In this document: positions 54,033 through 62,506 of the stretch, in pieces | Layout of the letters: every line of letters begins with the position of its first letter | Position numbering within the stretch: position 1 is the stretch's first letter | Origin: Glaesserella sp041814905 | Lineage (GTDB): Bacteria; Pseudomonadota; Gammaproteobacteria; Enterobacterales; Pasteurellaceae | Assembly: GCF_041814905.1 (NCBI RefSeq) | Contig: NZ_JBGXYA010000036.1 | Span: 33,306-97,305 of the forward strand | Length of the DNA stretch: 64,000 bases | Reading direction: 5' to 3' | Notes under the pieces: generated by a model | What the model was told of the DNA's origin: nothing | The model's database searches: none | Seen by the model: the letters and a program-made list of their open reading frames with translations, nothing else | Made by a program: the position numbers and the translations under genes

Positions 54033-54246
54033 CTCTTCCGCTTGCGGGACAAATGCTTTGCATTTGAACGTCGGCTTTACCGACAGCCCGCCAAAACGAG
54101 CGTAGCGAGTATTGGGTAGAACAAATTCGGAGAATTTGCGGTGGGAGAGAATTTTGCAAATTTTTAGAGAAATCTAACCGCTTGTCGTCCTCTCTCTGCT
54201 CAAAACAGCCTACGCTATTGTGCTGTCTCTCCCATAAACGGAAGAG
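54033..54246. repeat. Multi-hairpin structured element between hemE and yjaG
   Basis: Bounded by CTCTTCCG (54033-54040) and CGGAAGAG (54239-54246). Inside, GCGGG/CCCGC (54044-54048 with 54087-54091) encloses two hairpins, CAAATGC/GCATTTG (54050-54066) and GTCGG/CCGAC (54070-54084). A third hairpin CAAATTC/GAATTTG lies at 54122-54138, and TGGGAGAGA/TCTCTCCCA (54142-54150 with 54226-54234) forms another long stem. The nested stems look like a folded RNA or a small mobile repeat. Origin unknown. Confidence 0.6.
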
Positions 54247-54264
54247 AGTCACTAGATTTAAACA

Positions 54265-55329
54265 TTATTGATGATACAGCTTCGAAAACGCGTGAATCGC
54301 ATCAACAAACACTTTCGGACTTTCAACCGGTACATCTTGATGAATACCGTGACCAAGATTGAACACGTGTCCCGAACCGTAACCAAAGCCGGCTAAAATC
54401 GCTTGCACTTCATGCTCAATACGTTCGGGGCTGGCGTAGAGCACGCTCGGATCCATATTGCCTTGCAAGGCGACTTTATGCCCTACACGGCGACGTGCCT
54501 CGGCAATGTCGACGGTCCAATCTAAGCCAACTGCATCACAGCCTGTCTCTGCTATCGCTTCTAACCACAAGCCACTGCCTTTGGTGAACAAGGTGACAGG
54601 CACTTTTCTGCCCTCGTTTTCACGGATTAAACCGTCCACGATTTTGTGCATATAGCGTAACGAAAAGGCTTGATAATCACGGTGAGCCAACACACCGCCC
54701 CAAGTATCGAACACCATGACCGCTTGTGCCCCTGCTTTAATTTGAGCGTTTAGATAAAGAATAACGCTATCCGCCAATTTATCTAATAAAGCGTGTAGCA
54801 GAGCTGGCTCAGCGTACATCATTTTTTTGATTTTGGTAAAGGCTTTACTACTTCCGCCCTCGACCATATAAGTCGCTAACGTCCAAGGGCTACCTGAAAA
54901 GCCAATCAGTGGCACTTCGCCTTTTAATTCTCGGCGAATGGTACGCACCGCATTCATCACATATTGCAACTCTTGTTCAGGATCAGGGAGCGGCAAGTTA
55001 TCCACATCGGCTTTGCGTTCAATCGGACGAGCAAATTTCGGGCCTTCGCCTGCACCAAAACTCAAGCCTAAACCCATTGAATCAGGAATAGTTAAGATAT
55101 CTGAAAATAGAATTGCCGCATCTAACGCATAACGGCGTAAAGGTTGAAGAGTGACTTCGCAAGCCAAATCCGCATTGCGACAGAGCGACATAAAATCTCC
55201 TGCTTCGGCACGGGTTGCCTTATATTCCGGCAAATAACGTCCTGCTTGACGCATCATCCAAACAGGAGTCATATCCACAGGTTCACGCAAAAGCGCTCTT
55301 AAATAACGATCGTTTTTAAGTATAGTCAT
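54265..55329 (-). CDS. hemE: Uroporphyrinogen decarboxylase
   Basis: 354 residues, the enteric length. The enzyme makes coproporphyrinogen III in haem synthesis. Signatures are PVWMMRQAGRYLPEY near the start and GFSGSPWTLATYMVEGG in the middle. The ATG at 55329 is chosen over a TTG at 55341. An uptake signal (54718-54727) lies within it. Confidence 0.97.
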   Translation of the reverse strand: MTILKNDRYLRALLREPVDMTPVWMMRQAGRYLPEYKATRAEAGDFMSLCRNADLACEVTLQPLRRYALDAAILFSDILTIPDSMGLGLSFGAGEGPKFARPIERKADVDNLPLPDPEQELQYVMNAVRTIRRELKGEVPLIGFSGSPWTLATYMVEGGSSKAFTKIKKMMYAEPALLHALLDKLADSVILYLNAQIKAGAQAVMVFDTWGGVLAHRDYQAFSLRYMHKIVDGLIRENEGRKVPVTLFTKGSGLWLEAIAETGCDAVGLDWTVDIAEARRRVGHKVALQGNMDPSVLYASPERIEHEVQAILAGFGYGSGHVFNLGHGIHQDVPVESPKVFVDAIHAFSKLYHQ

Positions 55330-55344
55330 AAAAAAATCCAAAAT

Positions 55345-55374
55345 AAAAATGCCCCGTTAGGCGAATTACGGGGC
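55345..55374 (-). terminator. Rho-independent terminator of the mutarotase gene
   Basis: Stem GCCCCGT / ACGGGGC (55351-55357 with 55368-55374), T-run on the minus strand, 20 bases after the mutarotase stop and before the hemE start. Confidence 0.88.
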
Positions 55375-55394
55375 AAATCATAGCATAAATCCGA

Positions 55395-56177
55395 TTATTT
55401 CACGCTAATCTTCACACTCACTTGTTCATTTTGTTGTAATAGTCGGTTAATTCTAGCCGTTTCTACACAAACCATGGTCTTATAACCGACTTCACTCATT
55501 CCGCTCGTCGCTTTATGCCAAGGATTCCACAATACCACATCGCTGGCATTAATATGTTCAATTTTGATTCGGCGTTGGAAAACTTCATCGTCAATAAAGT
55601 GAGTCGGATGATTTTCGGCAGAATAGATACAATCCACATTTTCTGCAATTTTTCGAGGCGAAGGCACCGCTTGTCGAGTTTTTGTCAAGGTATCGAAACA
55701 GTCGGTCGGTAAATTTTGCACTTCAACCCGCGTAATGTCACCAATATTAAAGTAACTATGTAGCGCAAGCTGAGCTTGTTCATTTGTTAAATGTGTAAAC
55801 GTAATATGGCAAGTTTCACCCAATTCCATTGTGATTTTAGCTTCTTGTTTTAAGCCAAAATCCAAAACGACTTTATCCTGCTCAACCTGATGTGAAAGCA
55901 AATCCCATACGCTGTTACGCGCATAACCGTGCGCCGGCTGTTTTATCCCGCCGAACCACGGATAGCAAATCGGCACGCCGCCACGAATTGCATTACCTGT
56001 CGTGAAAGGCTCTACGTCACTTAACCAAAGCACATCATGCGCAGCATGATCAGGCTGCCAGCTAAAAAGATGTGCGCCTTGCAAGGCGATTTTCGCTTTC
56101 ACTTTCGGATGTTCGATTTCCAATACTTCCAGTTGGTTGTATTTGACCAATTTAATTTCAGGGGCGAGATTGAGCAT
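55395..56177 (-). CDS. Glucose-6-phosphate 1-epimerase family protein (YeaD-like)
   Basis: 260 residues of the aldose-1-epimerase fold. The pieces GAHLFSWQP, GNAIRGGVPICYPWFGG, HGYARNSVW and VLWNPWHKA match the D-hexose-6-phosphate mutarotase group. It would interconvert anomers of hexose phosphates in the cytosol. It stands alone with its own terminator. Confidence 0.88.
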   Translation of the reverse strand: MLNLAPEIKLVKYNQLEVLEIEHPKVKAKIALQGAHLFSWQPDHAAHDVLWLSDVEPFTTGNAIRGGVPICYPWFGGIKQPAHGYARNSVWDLLSHQVEQDKVVLDFGLKQEAKITMELGETCHITFTHLTNEQAQLALHSYFNIGDITRVEVQNLPTDCFDTLTKTRQAVPSPRKIAENVDCIYSAENHPTHFIDDEVFQRRIKIEHINASDVVLWNPWHKATSGMSEVGYKTMVCVETARINRLLQQNEQVSVKISVK

Positions 56178-56391
56178 GTTATGTCTCCTTTAGCACATTG
56201 AATACAGACAGCGGAACACGCGAGCGTATCCCAACAAATAGACTCATCATAGAATATTCTCAATTCAGATCAAGCGGTATGATATCGGTCAAATTTTGCA
56301 AATTTCAGCATATTCGTAACCTCTAGATAAAAGTTGAGATAAACCCTTGTTTCAGGTAAGTTATATACGATTTTTTAAAACAGGATTTCCT

Positions 56392-59300
56392 ATGCAACAC
56401 ACTAAAACCATTCAATTAAAAACCGCCCTAGCCCAACGTATCTTAATTTTAGACGGCGCGATGGGGACGATGATCCAACAATTTAAACTGACCGAAGCGG
56501 ATTTCCGTGGCGAGCGTTTTAAACATTCTAGTGTAGATCTGCGTGGCAACAACGATCTGCTTACCCTGACCCAACCTTTAGTGATTTCGTCTATTCACGA
56601 GAAATACCTTGAAGCCGGGGCGGATATTATTGAAACCAACACCTTCAGTTCCACCACCATTGCGCAAGCGGATTACGAGTTGGCGTCTATCGCTTATGAA
56701 CTGAATTTTGCCGGGGCGAAGCTGGCTCGGATCGCGGCGGATAAATACAGCACGCCTGAAAAACCGCGTTTTGTAGCGGGTATTCTTGGTCCAACCAATC
56801 GTACTGCCTCGATTTCACCAAATGTGAACGATCCCGGTTTTCGTAACATTACTTTTATGGAATTAGTCGATGCCTATGCGGAGGCAACTCGCGGCTTAAT
56901 TGAAGGTGGTTCGGACATCATTATGATCGAAACCATCTTCGATACCTTGAATGCCAAAGCTGCCGCTTTTGCTATTGACCAAGTGTTTGAAGAACTGGGC
57001 GTGGAATTGCCGATTATGATTTCGGGAACCATTACCGATGCCTCCGGACGTACCCTTTCGGGGCAAACCACCGAAGCCTTTTACAACTCGCTCCGCCACG
57101 CAAAACCGCTCAGCTTTGGTTTGAACTGTGCCTTAGGCCCGAAAGAGTTGCGTCCTTATGTGGAAGTGATGTCGAAAATCTGTGAAACCTATGTGTCCGT
57201 TCACCCGAATGCCGGCTTGCCGAATGCCTTTGGTGGCTACGATTTGGGGGCGAAAGAGATGGCGGCTCACATCAAAGAGTGGGCGGAAAGCGGTTTCTTA
57301 AATATCGTGGGTGGTTGTTGCGGTACTACACCTGAACATATCAAAGCCTTTGCGAACGTAGTGACTGGCATTAAACCTCGTGCCTTGCCTGAAATCAAAA
57401 CCGCGATGCGTTTGTCGGGGCTTGAGCCGTTGAACATTGATGATGAAAGCCTGTTTGTGAACGTGGGCGAACGCAATAACGTAACAGGTTCGGCGAAGTT
57501 TAAGCGTTTGATTAAAGAAGAAAAATTCAGCGAGGCCATTGAGATCGCCATCGATCAGGTGGAAAACGGTGCGCAAGTGATTGACGTGAATATGGACGAA
57601 GCGTTACTCGACTCGCAAAAATGTATGACCCGTTTCCTTAACATTATGGCGACTGAGCCTGATGCGGCGAAAGTGCCGGTGATGATTGACTCGTCTAAAT
57701 GGGAAGTGATTGAAGCCGGTTTGCAATCAGTGCAAGGCAAGGGGATCGTGAACTCCATTTCGCTTAAAGAAGGCGAAGAAAAATTTATCCACCAAGCGAA
57801 ACTGGTTCGCCGTTATGGTGCGGCGGTGGTCGTGATGGCGTTTGACGAAGTGGGACAAGCGGACACCGAAGAACGCAAGGTGGAAATCTGTACCCGAGCT
57901 TACGATATTCTCGTGAACCAAGTGGGTTTTCCGCCTGAAGATATTATTTTCGACCCGAACATTTTTGCCATCGGTACGGGGATTGAAGAACACAATAACT
58001 ACGGCGTGGACTTTATCAACGCCACAGGTCGCATTAAACGTAGCCTGCCGCACGCCAAAATTTCGGGCGGTGTGTCGAATGTGTCCTTCTCGTTCCGTGG
58101 TAACAACGTGATGCGTGAAGCCATTCACGCCGTGTTCCTTTACCACGCCATCAAGCAAGGAATGGATATGGGGATTGTGAACGCCGGGCAACTGGCGATT
58201 TATGACGATCTCGATCCTGAACTGCGTGATGTGATTGAAGATGCGGTGTTAAATCGCCGTCCTGATGCGACCGATCGCCTGTTAGATATTGCAGAAAAAT
58301 ACCGAAATGTGACCGCTAGTAACAGTGAAGACAGTGGCGTTGCCGAATGGCGTACTTGGGCGGTGGAAGAACGCCTGAAACACGCCCTTGTGAAAGGGAT
58401 CACCAACTATATTATTGAAGATACCGAAGAAGCACGTCAAAAATTCCCGACACCGCTCGAAGTGATCGAAGGGCCGCTAATGGACGGTATGGACGTGGTG
58501 GGCGATTTGTTCGGGGACGGTAAAATGTTCCTGCCGCAAGTGGTGAAATCCGCTCGTGTGATGAAACAGTCGGTCGCCTATTTAGAGCCGTTTATCAATG
58601 CTACCAAGCAGAAAGGCTCCTCCAGCGGTAAAGTGGTGATTGCCACCGTGAAAGGCGATGTGCACGACATCGGTAAAAATATCGTGAGCGTGGTGTTGCA
58701 ATGTAATAACTTTGAAGTGATCGACTTGGGCGTAATGGTGCCTGCGGACAAAATCATTCAAACGGCGATTGACGAAAAAGCGGACATCATCGGCTTAAGC
58801 GGTCTGATCACGCCGTCCCTTGACGAAATGGAATATTTCTTAGGCGAAATGAACCGCTTGAACTTGAATATTCCGGTATTAATCGGCGGTGCGACTACCT
58901 CCAAAGAGCATACAGCGATTAAACTTTATCCAAAATATAAGCACGAAGTGATTTACACCACAAACGCCTCTCGTGCAGTAACGGTTTGTGCGGCGTTGAT
59001 GAACCCTGAAACTAAAGCGGAATTGTGGGACCGAACGAAGAAAGAATACGAGAAAATTCAAGACGCCTTTGCCAACAAAAAAGCTCCACGCAAGCAGTTG
59101 CCGATTGAAGAGGCTCGCAAAAATGCCTTTGATGCGTTCAGTGGCGAATGGGCGGATTATCAAGTGCCAACGCCGAAACAAACAGGCATTGTGGAATATA
59201 AAAACGTGCCGATTGCGACTTTGCGGAAATTTATCGACTGGTCGCCGTTCTTCCGCTTATGGGGCTTAATGGGCGGTTATCCTGATGCCTTCGACTACCC

Positions 59301-60081
59301 TGAAGGCGGCGAAGAAGCTCGCCGAGTGTGGAACGATGCGCAAAAAGTGTTGGACGAATTAGAGCAAAATCACAAGCTCAACCCAAGCAGCATTATGGGC
59401 ATTTTCCCTGCCAACAGCGTGGGCGATGATATTGAAATCTATCAAAATTCCGACCGCACTTTAGTGGCAGGCAAAGCCTATAACCTCCGCCAACAAAGCG
59501 AACGTGGCAGAAACAGCAAAAGCCCGTACAACCTGTGTTTGAGCGACTTTATCGCAAGCCGTGCCAGCGGCAAACAGGACTGGTTCGGTATGTTCGCCGT
59601 TTGTGCAGGGATTGAAGAACACGACTTAGTGGAAGGCTACAAAGCCGCAGGGGACGACTACAACGCAATCCTACTCCAAGCAGTCGGCGACCGTTTAGCC
59701 GAAGCAATGGCGGAATACTTGCACTTTGAACTCCGTACAAAAGTGTGGGGCTACACTAACGAAACCTTAGACAACGACCGCCTAATCCGTGAAGAATACA
59801 TCGGCATCCGCCCAGCCCCAGGCTACCCAAGTTGCCCAGAACACACGGAAAAACAGATCATCTGGGATTTGCTGGAAGTGGAACAACGCATCGGAATGAA
59901 ACTCACCGAAAGCTACGCAATGTGGCCGGCAGCATCTGTCTGTGGTTGGTACTTCACTCACCCAGCGAGTAATTATTTCACCCTTGGACGTATTGACGAA
60001 GATCAAGCGATCGATTATGCGAAACGCAAGGGGTGGAATGAGAGAGAAATGGTGAAGTGGTTGGGTGTGGTGATGAAGTGA
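56392..60081 (+). CDS. metH: Cobalamin-dependent methionine synthase
   Basis: 1229 residues, full length. Domains in order: homocysteine methyltransferase (zinc cysteines in NIVGGCCGTTPEH, about 300-312), pterin-binding domain, B12-binding domain with DVHDIGKNIV (cobalt-ligand histidine, about 755-764) and the C-terminal S-adenosylmethionine reactivation domain (RPAPGYPSCPEH). CAGGA precedes the ATG at 56392; an in-frame start at 56347 is less likely. No cobalamin riboswitch or Met box was seen upstream. Its C-terminal codon use and that of the flanks look normal. Confidence 0.97.
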   Translation: MQHTKTIQLKTALAQRILILDGAMGTMIQQFKLTEADFRGERFKHSSVDLRGNNDLLTLTQPLVISSIHEKYLEAGADIIETNTFSSTTIAQADYELASIAYELNFAGAKLARIAADKYSTPEKPRFVAGILGPTNRTASISPNVNDPGFRNITFMELVDAYAEATRGLIEGGSDIIMIETIFDTLNAKAAAFAIDQVFEELGVELPIMISGTITDASGRTLSGQTTEAFYNSLRHAKPLSFGLNCALGPKELRPYVEVMSKICETYVSVHPNAGLPNAFGGYDLGAKEMAAHIKEWAESGFLNIVGGCCGTTPEHIKAFANVVTGIKPRALPEIKTAMRLSGLEPLNIDDESLFVNVGERNNVTGSAKFKRLIKEEKFSEAIEIAIDQVENGAQVIDVNMDEALLDSQKCMTRFLNIMATEPDAAKVPVMIDSSKWEVIEAGLQSVQGKGIVNSISLKEGEEKFIHQAKLVRRYGAAVVVMAFDEVGQADTEERKVEICTRAYDILVNQVGFPPEDIIFDPNIFAIGTGIEEHNNYGVDFINATGRIKRSLPHAKISGGVSNVSFSFRGNNVMREAIHAVFLYHAIKQGMDMGIVNAGQLAIYDDLDPELRDVIEDAVLNRRPDATDRLLDIAEKYRNVTASNSEDSGVAEWRTWAVEERLKHALVKGITNYIIEDTEEARQKFPTPLEVIEGPLMDGMDVVGDLFGDGKMFLPQVVKSARVMKQSVAYLEPFINATKQKGSSSGKVVIATVKGDVHDIGKNIVSVVLQCNNFEVIDLGVMVPADKIIQTAIDEKADIIGLSGLITPSLDEMEYFLGEMNRLNLNIPVLIGGATTSKEHTAIKLYPKYKHEVIYTTNASRAVTVCAALMNPETKAELWDRTKKEYEKIQDAFANKKAPRKQLPIEEARKNAFDAFSGEWADYQVPTPKQTGIVEYKNVPIATLRKFIDWSPFFRLWGLMGGYPDAFDYPEGGEEARRVWNDAQKVLDELEQNHKLNPSSIMGIFPANSVGDDIEIYQNSDRTLVAGKAYNLRQQSERGRNSKSPYNLCLSDFIASRASGKQDWFGMFAVCAGIEEHDLVEGYKAAGDDYNAILLQAVGDRLAEAMAEYLHFELRTKVWGYTNETLDNDRLIREEYIGIRPAPGYPSCPEHTEKQIIWDLLEVEQRIGMKLTESYAMWPAASVCGWYFTHPASNYFTLGRIDEDQAIDYAKRKGWNEREMVKWLGVVMK

Positions 60082-60082
60082 T

Positions 60083-60107
60083 CGTAGGGTGCGTTTTCAA
60101 ATGCACC
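60083..60107. repeat. GTAG-headed hairpin after metH (REP-like)
   Basis: CGTAGGGTGC followed by a stem GGTGC / GCACC (60088-60092 with 60103-60107). The GTAG head and short palindrome resemble the REP elements at 60812-62321, though the arm sequence differs. An uptake signal follows at 60116-60125. Confidence 0.45.
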
Positions 60108-60187
60108 TTGTAACTACAAGCGGTCGGATTTTGTGAGGAATTTGCAAAGTTCTGATCGCATTTTTTGATTTAACCATAGGAGCAAAT

Positions 60188-60538
60188 ATGCTTATTAATA
60201 ATAAAACCATACATGATGTTCATGATTTAGAAGTAAAAGAAAAGCGCGAAGCAAAAATATTTATTAGAGGAGCTGTGTACTGCTGGCTAAATACTCACGG
60301 AGAAGATGTCTTTGCTGTTCGAGATTTATTCGGAAAAGATAATACAGATTGGACTGGAACTCCATTGGAGTGTGTATGGAATAAGAATAAGAGAGCCGGC
60401 AAAAATAATGATGAAGCATTTGAACAATCAGCAAAGGATGTCGGTTGGTTATTAAAAGCTGTATTGGAGGAAGATAGACTTGAATTTAAAGTAACGAAAA
60501 GTGGATTAACCAATGGTTATTCTTGGATTAGAAAATAG
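60188..60538 (+). CDS. Hypothetical protein
   Basis: 116 residues, soluble, no signal peptide or membrane helix. It has aromatic patches (AVYCWLNTHGED, NTDWTGTPLECVW, GYSWIRK) and a lysine-rich centre. AGGAGC precedes the ATG. Codon and base use are clearly more AT-rich than metH next to it, a sign of acquired DNA. No family recognised. Confidence 0.7.
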   Translation: MLINNKTIHDVHDLEVKEKREAKIFIRGAVYCWLNTHGEDVFAVRDLFGKDNTDWTGTPLECVWNKNKRAGKNNDEAFEQSAKDVGWLLKAVLEEDRLEFKVTKSGLTNGYSWIRK

Positions 60539-60553
60539 TATTTTTATCTGCCT

Positions 60554-60584
60554 CGCTGGCGCAAGCGTCTCGCTCGCGCCAGCG
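60554..60584. repeat. GC-rich hairpin
   Basis: CGCTGGCGC and GCGCCAGCG (60554-60562 with 60576-60584) enclose AGCG/CGCT, a nearly continuous 13-base stem with a three-base loop. It follows the hypothetical gene by 15 bases but lacks a T-run. It may be an unrelated palindromic repeat. Confidence 0.55.
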
Positions 60585-60811
60585 GTAGGTTTTAATAATT
60601 TGTAAAATATTGAGCAAATTAGACCGCTTGTAATCCATTCTCACATTTATATATTTCGCTATCTCCATCGAAAATTCCTCATTTCTATTCGACAAAACCA
60701 CAACAAGCGGTTACATTTATTAAAAATTTTACAAAGAAACTTATAACTAAATAAAAACAGTGAAAAAGACGATATTATGTAGCAGTTACACAAACAACAA
60801 TTTTAAGAAAT

Positions 60812-60845
60812 TTTCGTAGGGGCGGGGTTTACCCCCGCCCGAAAA
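60812..60845 (+). repeat. REP element, forward copy 1
   Basis: TTTCGTAGGGGCGGGG, short loop, then CCCCCGCCCGAAAA. GTAG heads a GC-rich palindrome (GGGCGGGG pairs with CCCCGCCC). It lies 27 bases before the DUF4145 gene. Confidence 0.85.
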
Positions 60846-60872
60846 ATCATTTTTAATAACAGGAGTTTTCTA

Positions 60873-61571
60873 ATGATTACTTTTAGATATACTTGCCCAC
60901 ATTGTGGAACTGAAAAAAGTGGATTTGAAGTAAAAACTTATCACGAAAATAAAAAATACAGCGATGTCTCAATATTCTCTATCTTAGCAACTTGTAATAT
61001 TTGTGATGGTAGCATCATTTCGGATATTAAACTTGATGATAAAAATGCTTATTCTTATTATAGTTCAATAATTGATCAATTTAGAACTAAATTAACTAGT
61101 GATACCTATTATAATTTACGAGAAGCATATAATGGACATATAGAATTCTATCCTAATAATCAACTAAAAGCTGAAATTCCCGAAAATCTACCTGATAGTG
61201 TCATTGATGAGCTCAAGACAGCTGAAGATTTATATATGCAAATAAATGCTAAACCAAACTTTGTTAAAGTAGCAGGTAATGCATATCGAACCACGTTAGA
61301 GCGAGCATTATGTGAATTAGCAGAAAATGATAACCGAGCTAGATTAGATAAACGAATTGAAAAACTTTTTAATGATGGAAAACTTACAAAAGATCTAAAA
61401 AATTTCGCATTACATATTCGTATTTTAAGTGCAGATGCTTCGCATACTTATAATGAGTTCTCTTTAGATGAATTGAAAGAGCTTCGTTTATTTACTCAAT
61501 TATTTTTACGTTATACATTTACATTACCAGCAATGATTCCTAAAGATTCAAAAGAAAATTTAACAGAATAA
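60873..61571 (+). CDS. DUF4145-like protein with N-terminal zinc ribbon
   Basis: 232 residues. The start FRYTCPHCGTEKSG and a second CNIC suggest a small zinc ribbon (residues about 5-53). The C-terminal half YRTTLERALCELAEND, LTKDLKNFALHIRILS and ASHTYNEFS is the helical DUF4145 pattern. Members occur alone or fused to restriction and other defence-type modules; function unknown. AGGAG precedes the ATG. It is very AT-rich and framed by inverted REP copies (60812-60845 and 61594-61623), so it may be cargo of a RAYT-linked cassette. Cassette idea is inference. Confidence 0.7.
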   Translation: MITFRYTCPHCGTEKSGFEVKTYHENKKYSDVSIFSILATCNICDGSIISDIKLDDKNAYSYYSSIIDQFRTKLTSDTYYNLREAYNGHIEFYPNNQLKAEIPENLPDSVIDELKTAEDLYMQINAKPNFVKVAGNAYRTTLERALCELAENDNRARLDKRIEKLFNDGKLTKDLKNFALHIRILSADASHTYNEFSLDELKELRLFTQLFLRYTFTLPAMIPKDSKENLTE

Positions 61572-61593
61572 ACTTGAAATAGCGATGATAAAA

Positions 61594-61623
61594 CGGGCGG
61601 GGATAAACCCCGCCCCTACGAAA
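61594..61623 (-). repeat. REP element, reverse copy 2
   Basis: CGGGCGGGGATAAACCCCGC followed by CCCTACGAAA: the same unit as copy 1 on the opposite strand, 22 bases after the DUF4145 stop. Confidence 0.85.
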
Positions 61624-61680
61624 TGGAAGCGTGTTTCCAATTTTGGAGAAAATCCTTAAATTGGAAACACACTTCCATTT
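61621..61680. repeat. Sixty-base AT-rich palindrome next to REP copy 2
   Basis: Arms of 23 bases (61621-61643 and 61658-61680) match at 22 positions as an inverted repeat; each contains TGGAAG...TTTCCAATTT. The 14-base centre has GGA/TCC. A near copy lies after REP copy 4. Confidence 0.85.
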
Positions 61681-61761
61681 TTTGTGATCTTGCTCGAAAA
61701 ATTCATCATTTTCATTCGACGTCTAATGATCAAATATCGTATGCTCTAAAATGTTAATTTC

Positions 61762-61795
61762 TTTCGTAGGGGCGGGGTTTATCCCCGCCCGAAAA
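61762..61795 (+). repeat. REP element, forward copy 3
   Basis: TTTCGTAGGGGCGGGGTTTA then TCCCCGCCCGAAAA, nearly identical to copy 1. It lies 19 bases before the RAYT gene. Confidence 0.88.
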
Positions 61796-61814
61796 TATCC
61801 CACATACAGAAAAT

Positions 61815-62288
61815 ATGAAAAATAATTTCCCCAAACGCCGTAATAATATGCGACTACCACATTATGATTATTCTCAATATGGCTGCTATTTCGTCACAAT
61901 CTGTACCAAAAATAGGAATTGTCTTTTTGGAGATATTGCTAATGAAAAAATGCACTTAAATGAAATTGGTATGATGATAGATGAAACCTTAAACGCTTTA
62001 TTAAAAGATTATCCCAAAAGTGAATTTTCTCACTATGCTATTATGCCAAATCACATACATTTCATTTGGTTTAATCAAGACGATGTTTTACTTTCAAATT
62101 TGGTTCGGAAATTGAAAGGGATTACGGCTAAAAAATATCGAGAGATGATGAATAACCAGATTTATGAACCATTATGGCAACGCAGTTTTTATGAGCATAT
62201 TATTCGGAATGATGAAGATTTTTTGAGAATTTGGGAATATATTGAAAATAATCCATTACAATGGCATTTAGATCGTTTTTATCAATAG
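61815..62288 (+). CDS. REP-associated tyrosine transposase (RAYT, Y1/IS200-like)
   Basis: 157 residues of the Y1 HUH transposase superfamily. The HUH motif is H80-I-H82 in MPNHIHFIW; the probable catalytic tyrosine is Y126 in WQRSFYEHIIRNDEDF, and RIWEYIENNPLQW is the typical ending. RAYTs nick single-stranded REP DNA next to a GTAG head in Escherichia coli. It is framed by inverted GTAG-headed REP copies 3 and 4, as expected for a RAYT with its cognate repeats. A second in-frame ATG at residue 12 is possible. The gene appears intact. Confidence 0.92.
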   Translation: MKNNFPKRRNNMRLPHYDYSQYGCYFVTICTKNRNCLFGDIANEKMHLNEIGMMIDETLNALLKDYPKSEFSHYAIMPNHIHFIWFNQDDVLLSNLVRKLKGITAKKYREMMNNQIYEPLWQRSFYEHIIRNDEDFLRIWEYIENNPLQWHLDRFYQ

Positions 62289-62291
62289 ATA

Positions 62292-62321
62292 CGGGCGGGG
62301 ATAAACCCCGCCCCTACGAAA
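62292..62321 (-). repeat. REP element, reverse copy 4
   Basis: CGGGCGGGGATAAACCCCGC then CCCTACGAAA, identical in core to copy 2, three bases after the RAYT stop. Confidence 0.88.
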
Positions 62322-62416
62322 TGGAAGTGTGTTTCCAATTTTGGAGAAAAATCCTTAAATTGGAAATCAACTTCCAATTGTTTTAAAATAAGGTTGAAAT
62401 GGAAATAAACTTCCAA
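62319..62416. repeat. AT-rich palindrome next to REP copy 4
   Basis: Left arm 62319-62341 (TGGAAGTGTGTTTCCAATTT core) and right arm 62357-62379 (TTGGAAATCAACTTCC core) repeat the palindrome of copy 2 with drift in the right arm. A further partial arm pair lies at 62396-62416. Confidence 0.75.
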
Positions 62417-62506
62417 CTATGTAGAACTTACATTTCCATTCGACAATCCCCTCACTAGCGGTTACATTTACTCAACATTTTGCAAACTAAAAACAAGATA
62501 TTAAAA

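Larger units (their letters stand above)
60539..60872. other. 334-base AT-rich intergenic region with repeats
   Basis: No gene seen. It contains a GC-rich hairpin (60554-60584), an uptake signal (60622-60631), one copy of a TTTCNATTCGAC repeat (60682-60695) and the first REP palindrome (60812-60845). Confidence 0.75.

Noticed and set aside
56178..56391. Cobalamin riboswitch or Met box upstream of metH
   Set aside because: No B12-box or MetJ-box pattern was seen in the 214 bases.
57267..58406. Open frames on the minus strand inside metH
   Set aside because: Explained by codon bias of metH; translations match no family pattern.
60812..62321. CRISPR array
   Set aside because: Only four REP copies in alternating orientation, far apart and separated by genes; no regular spacers.
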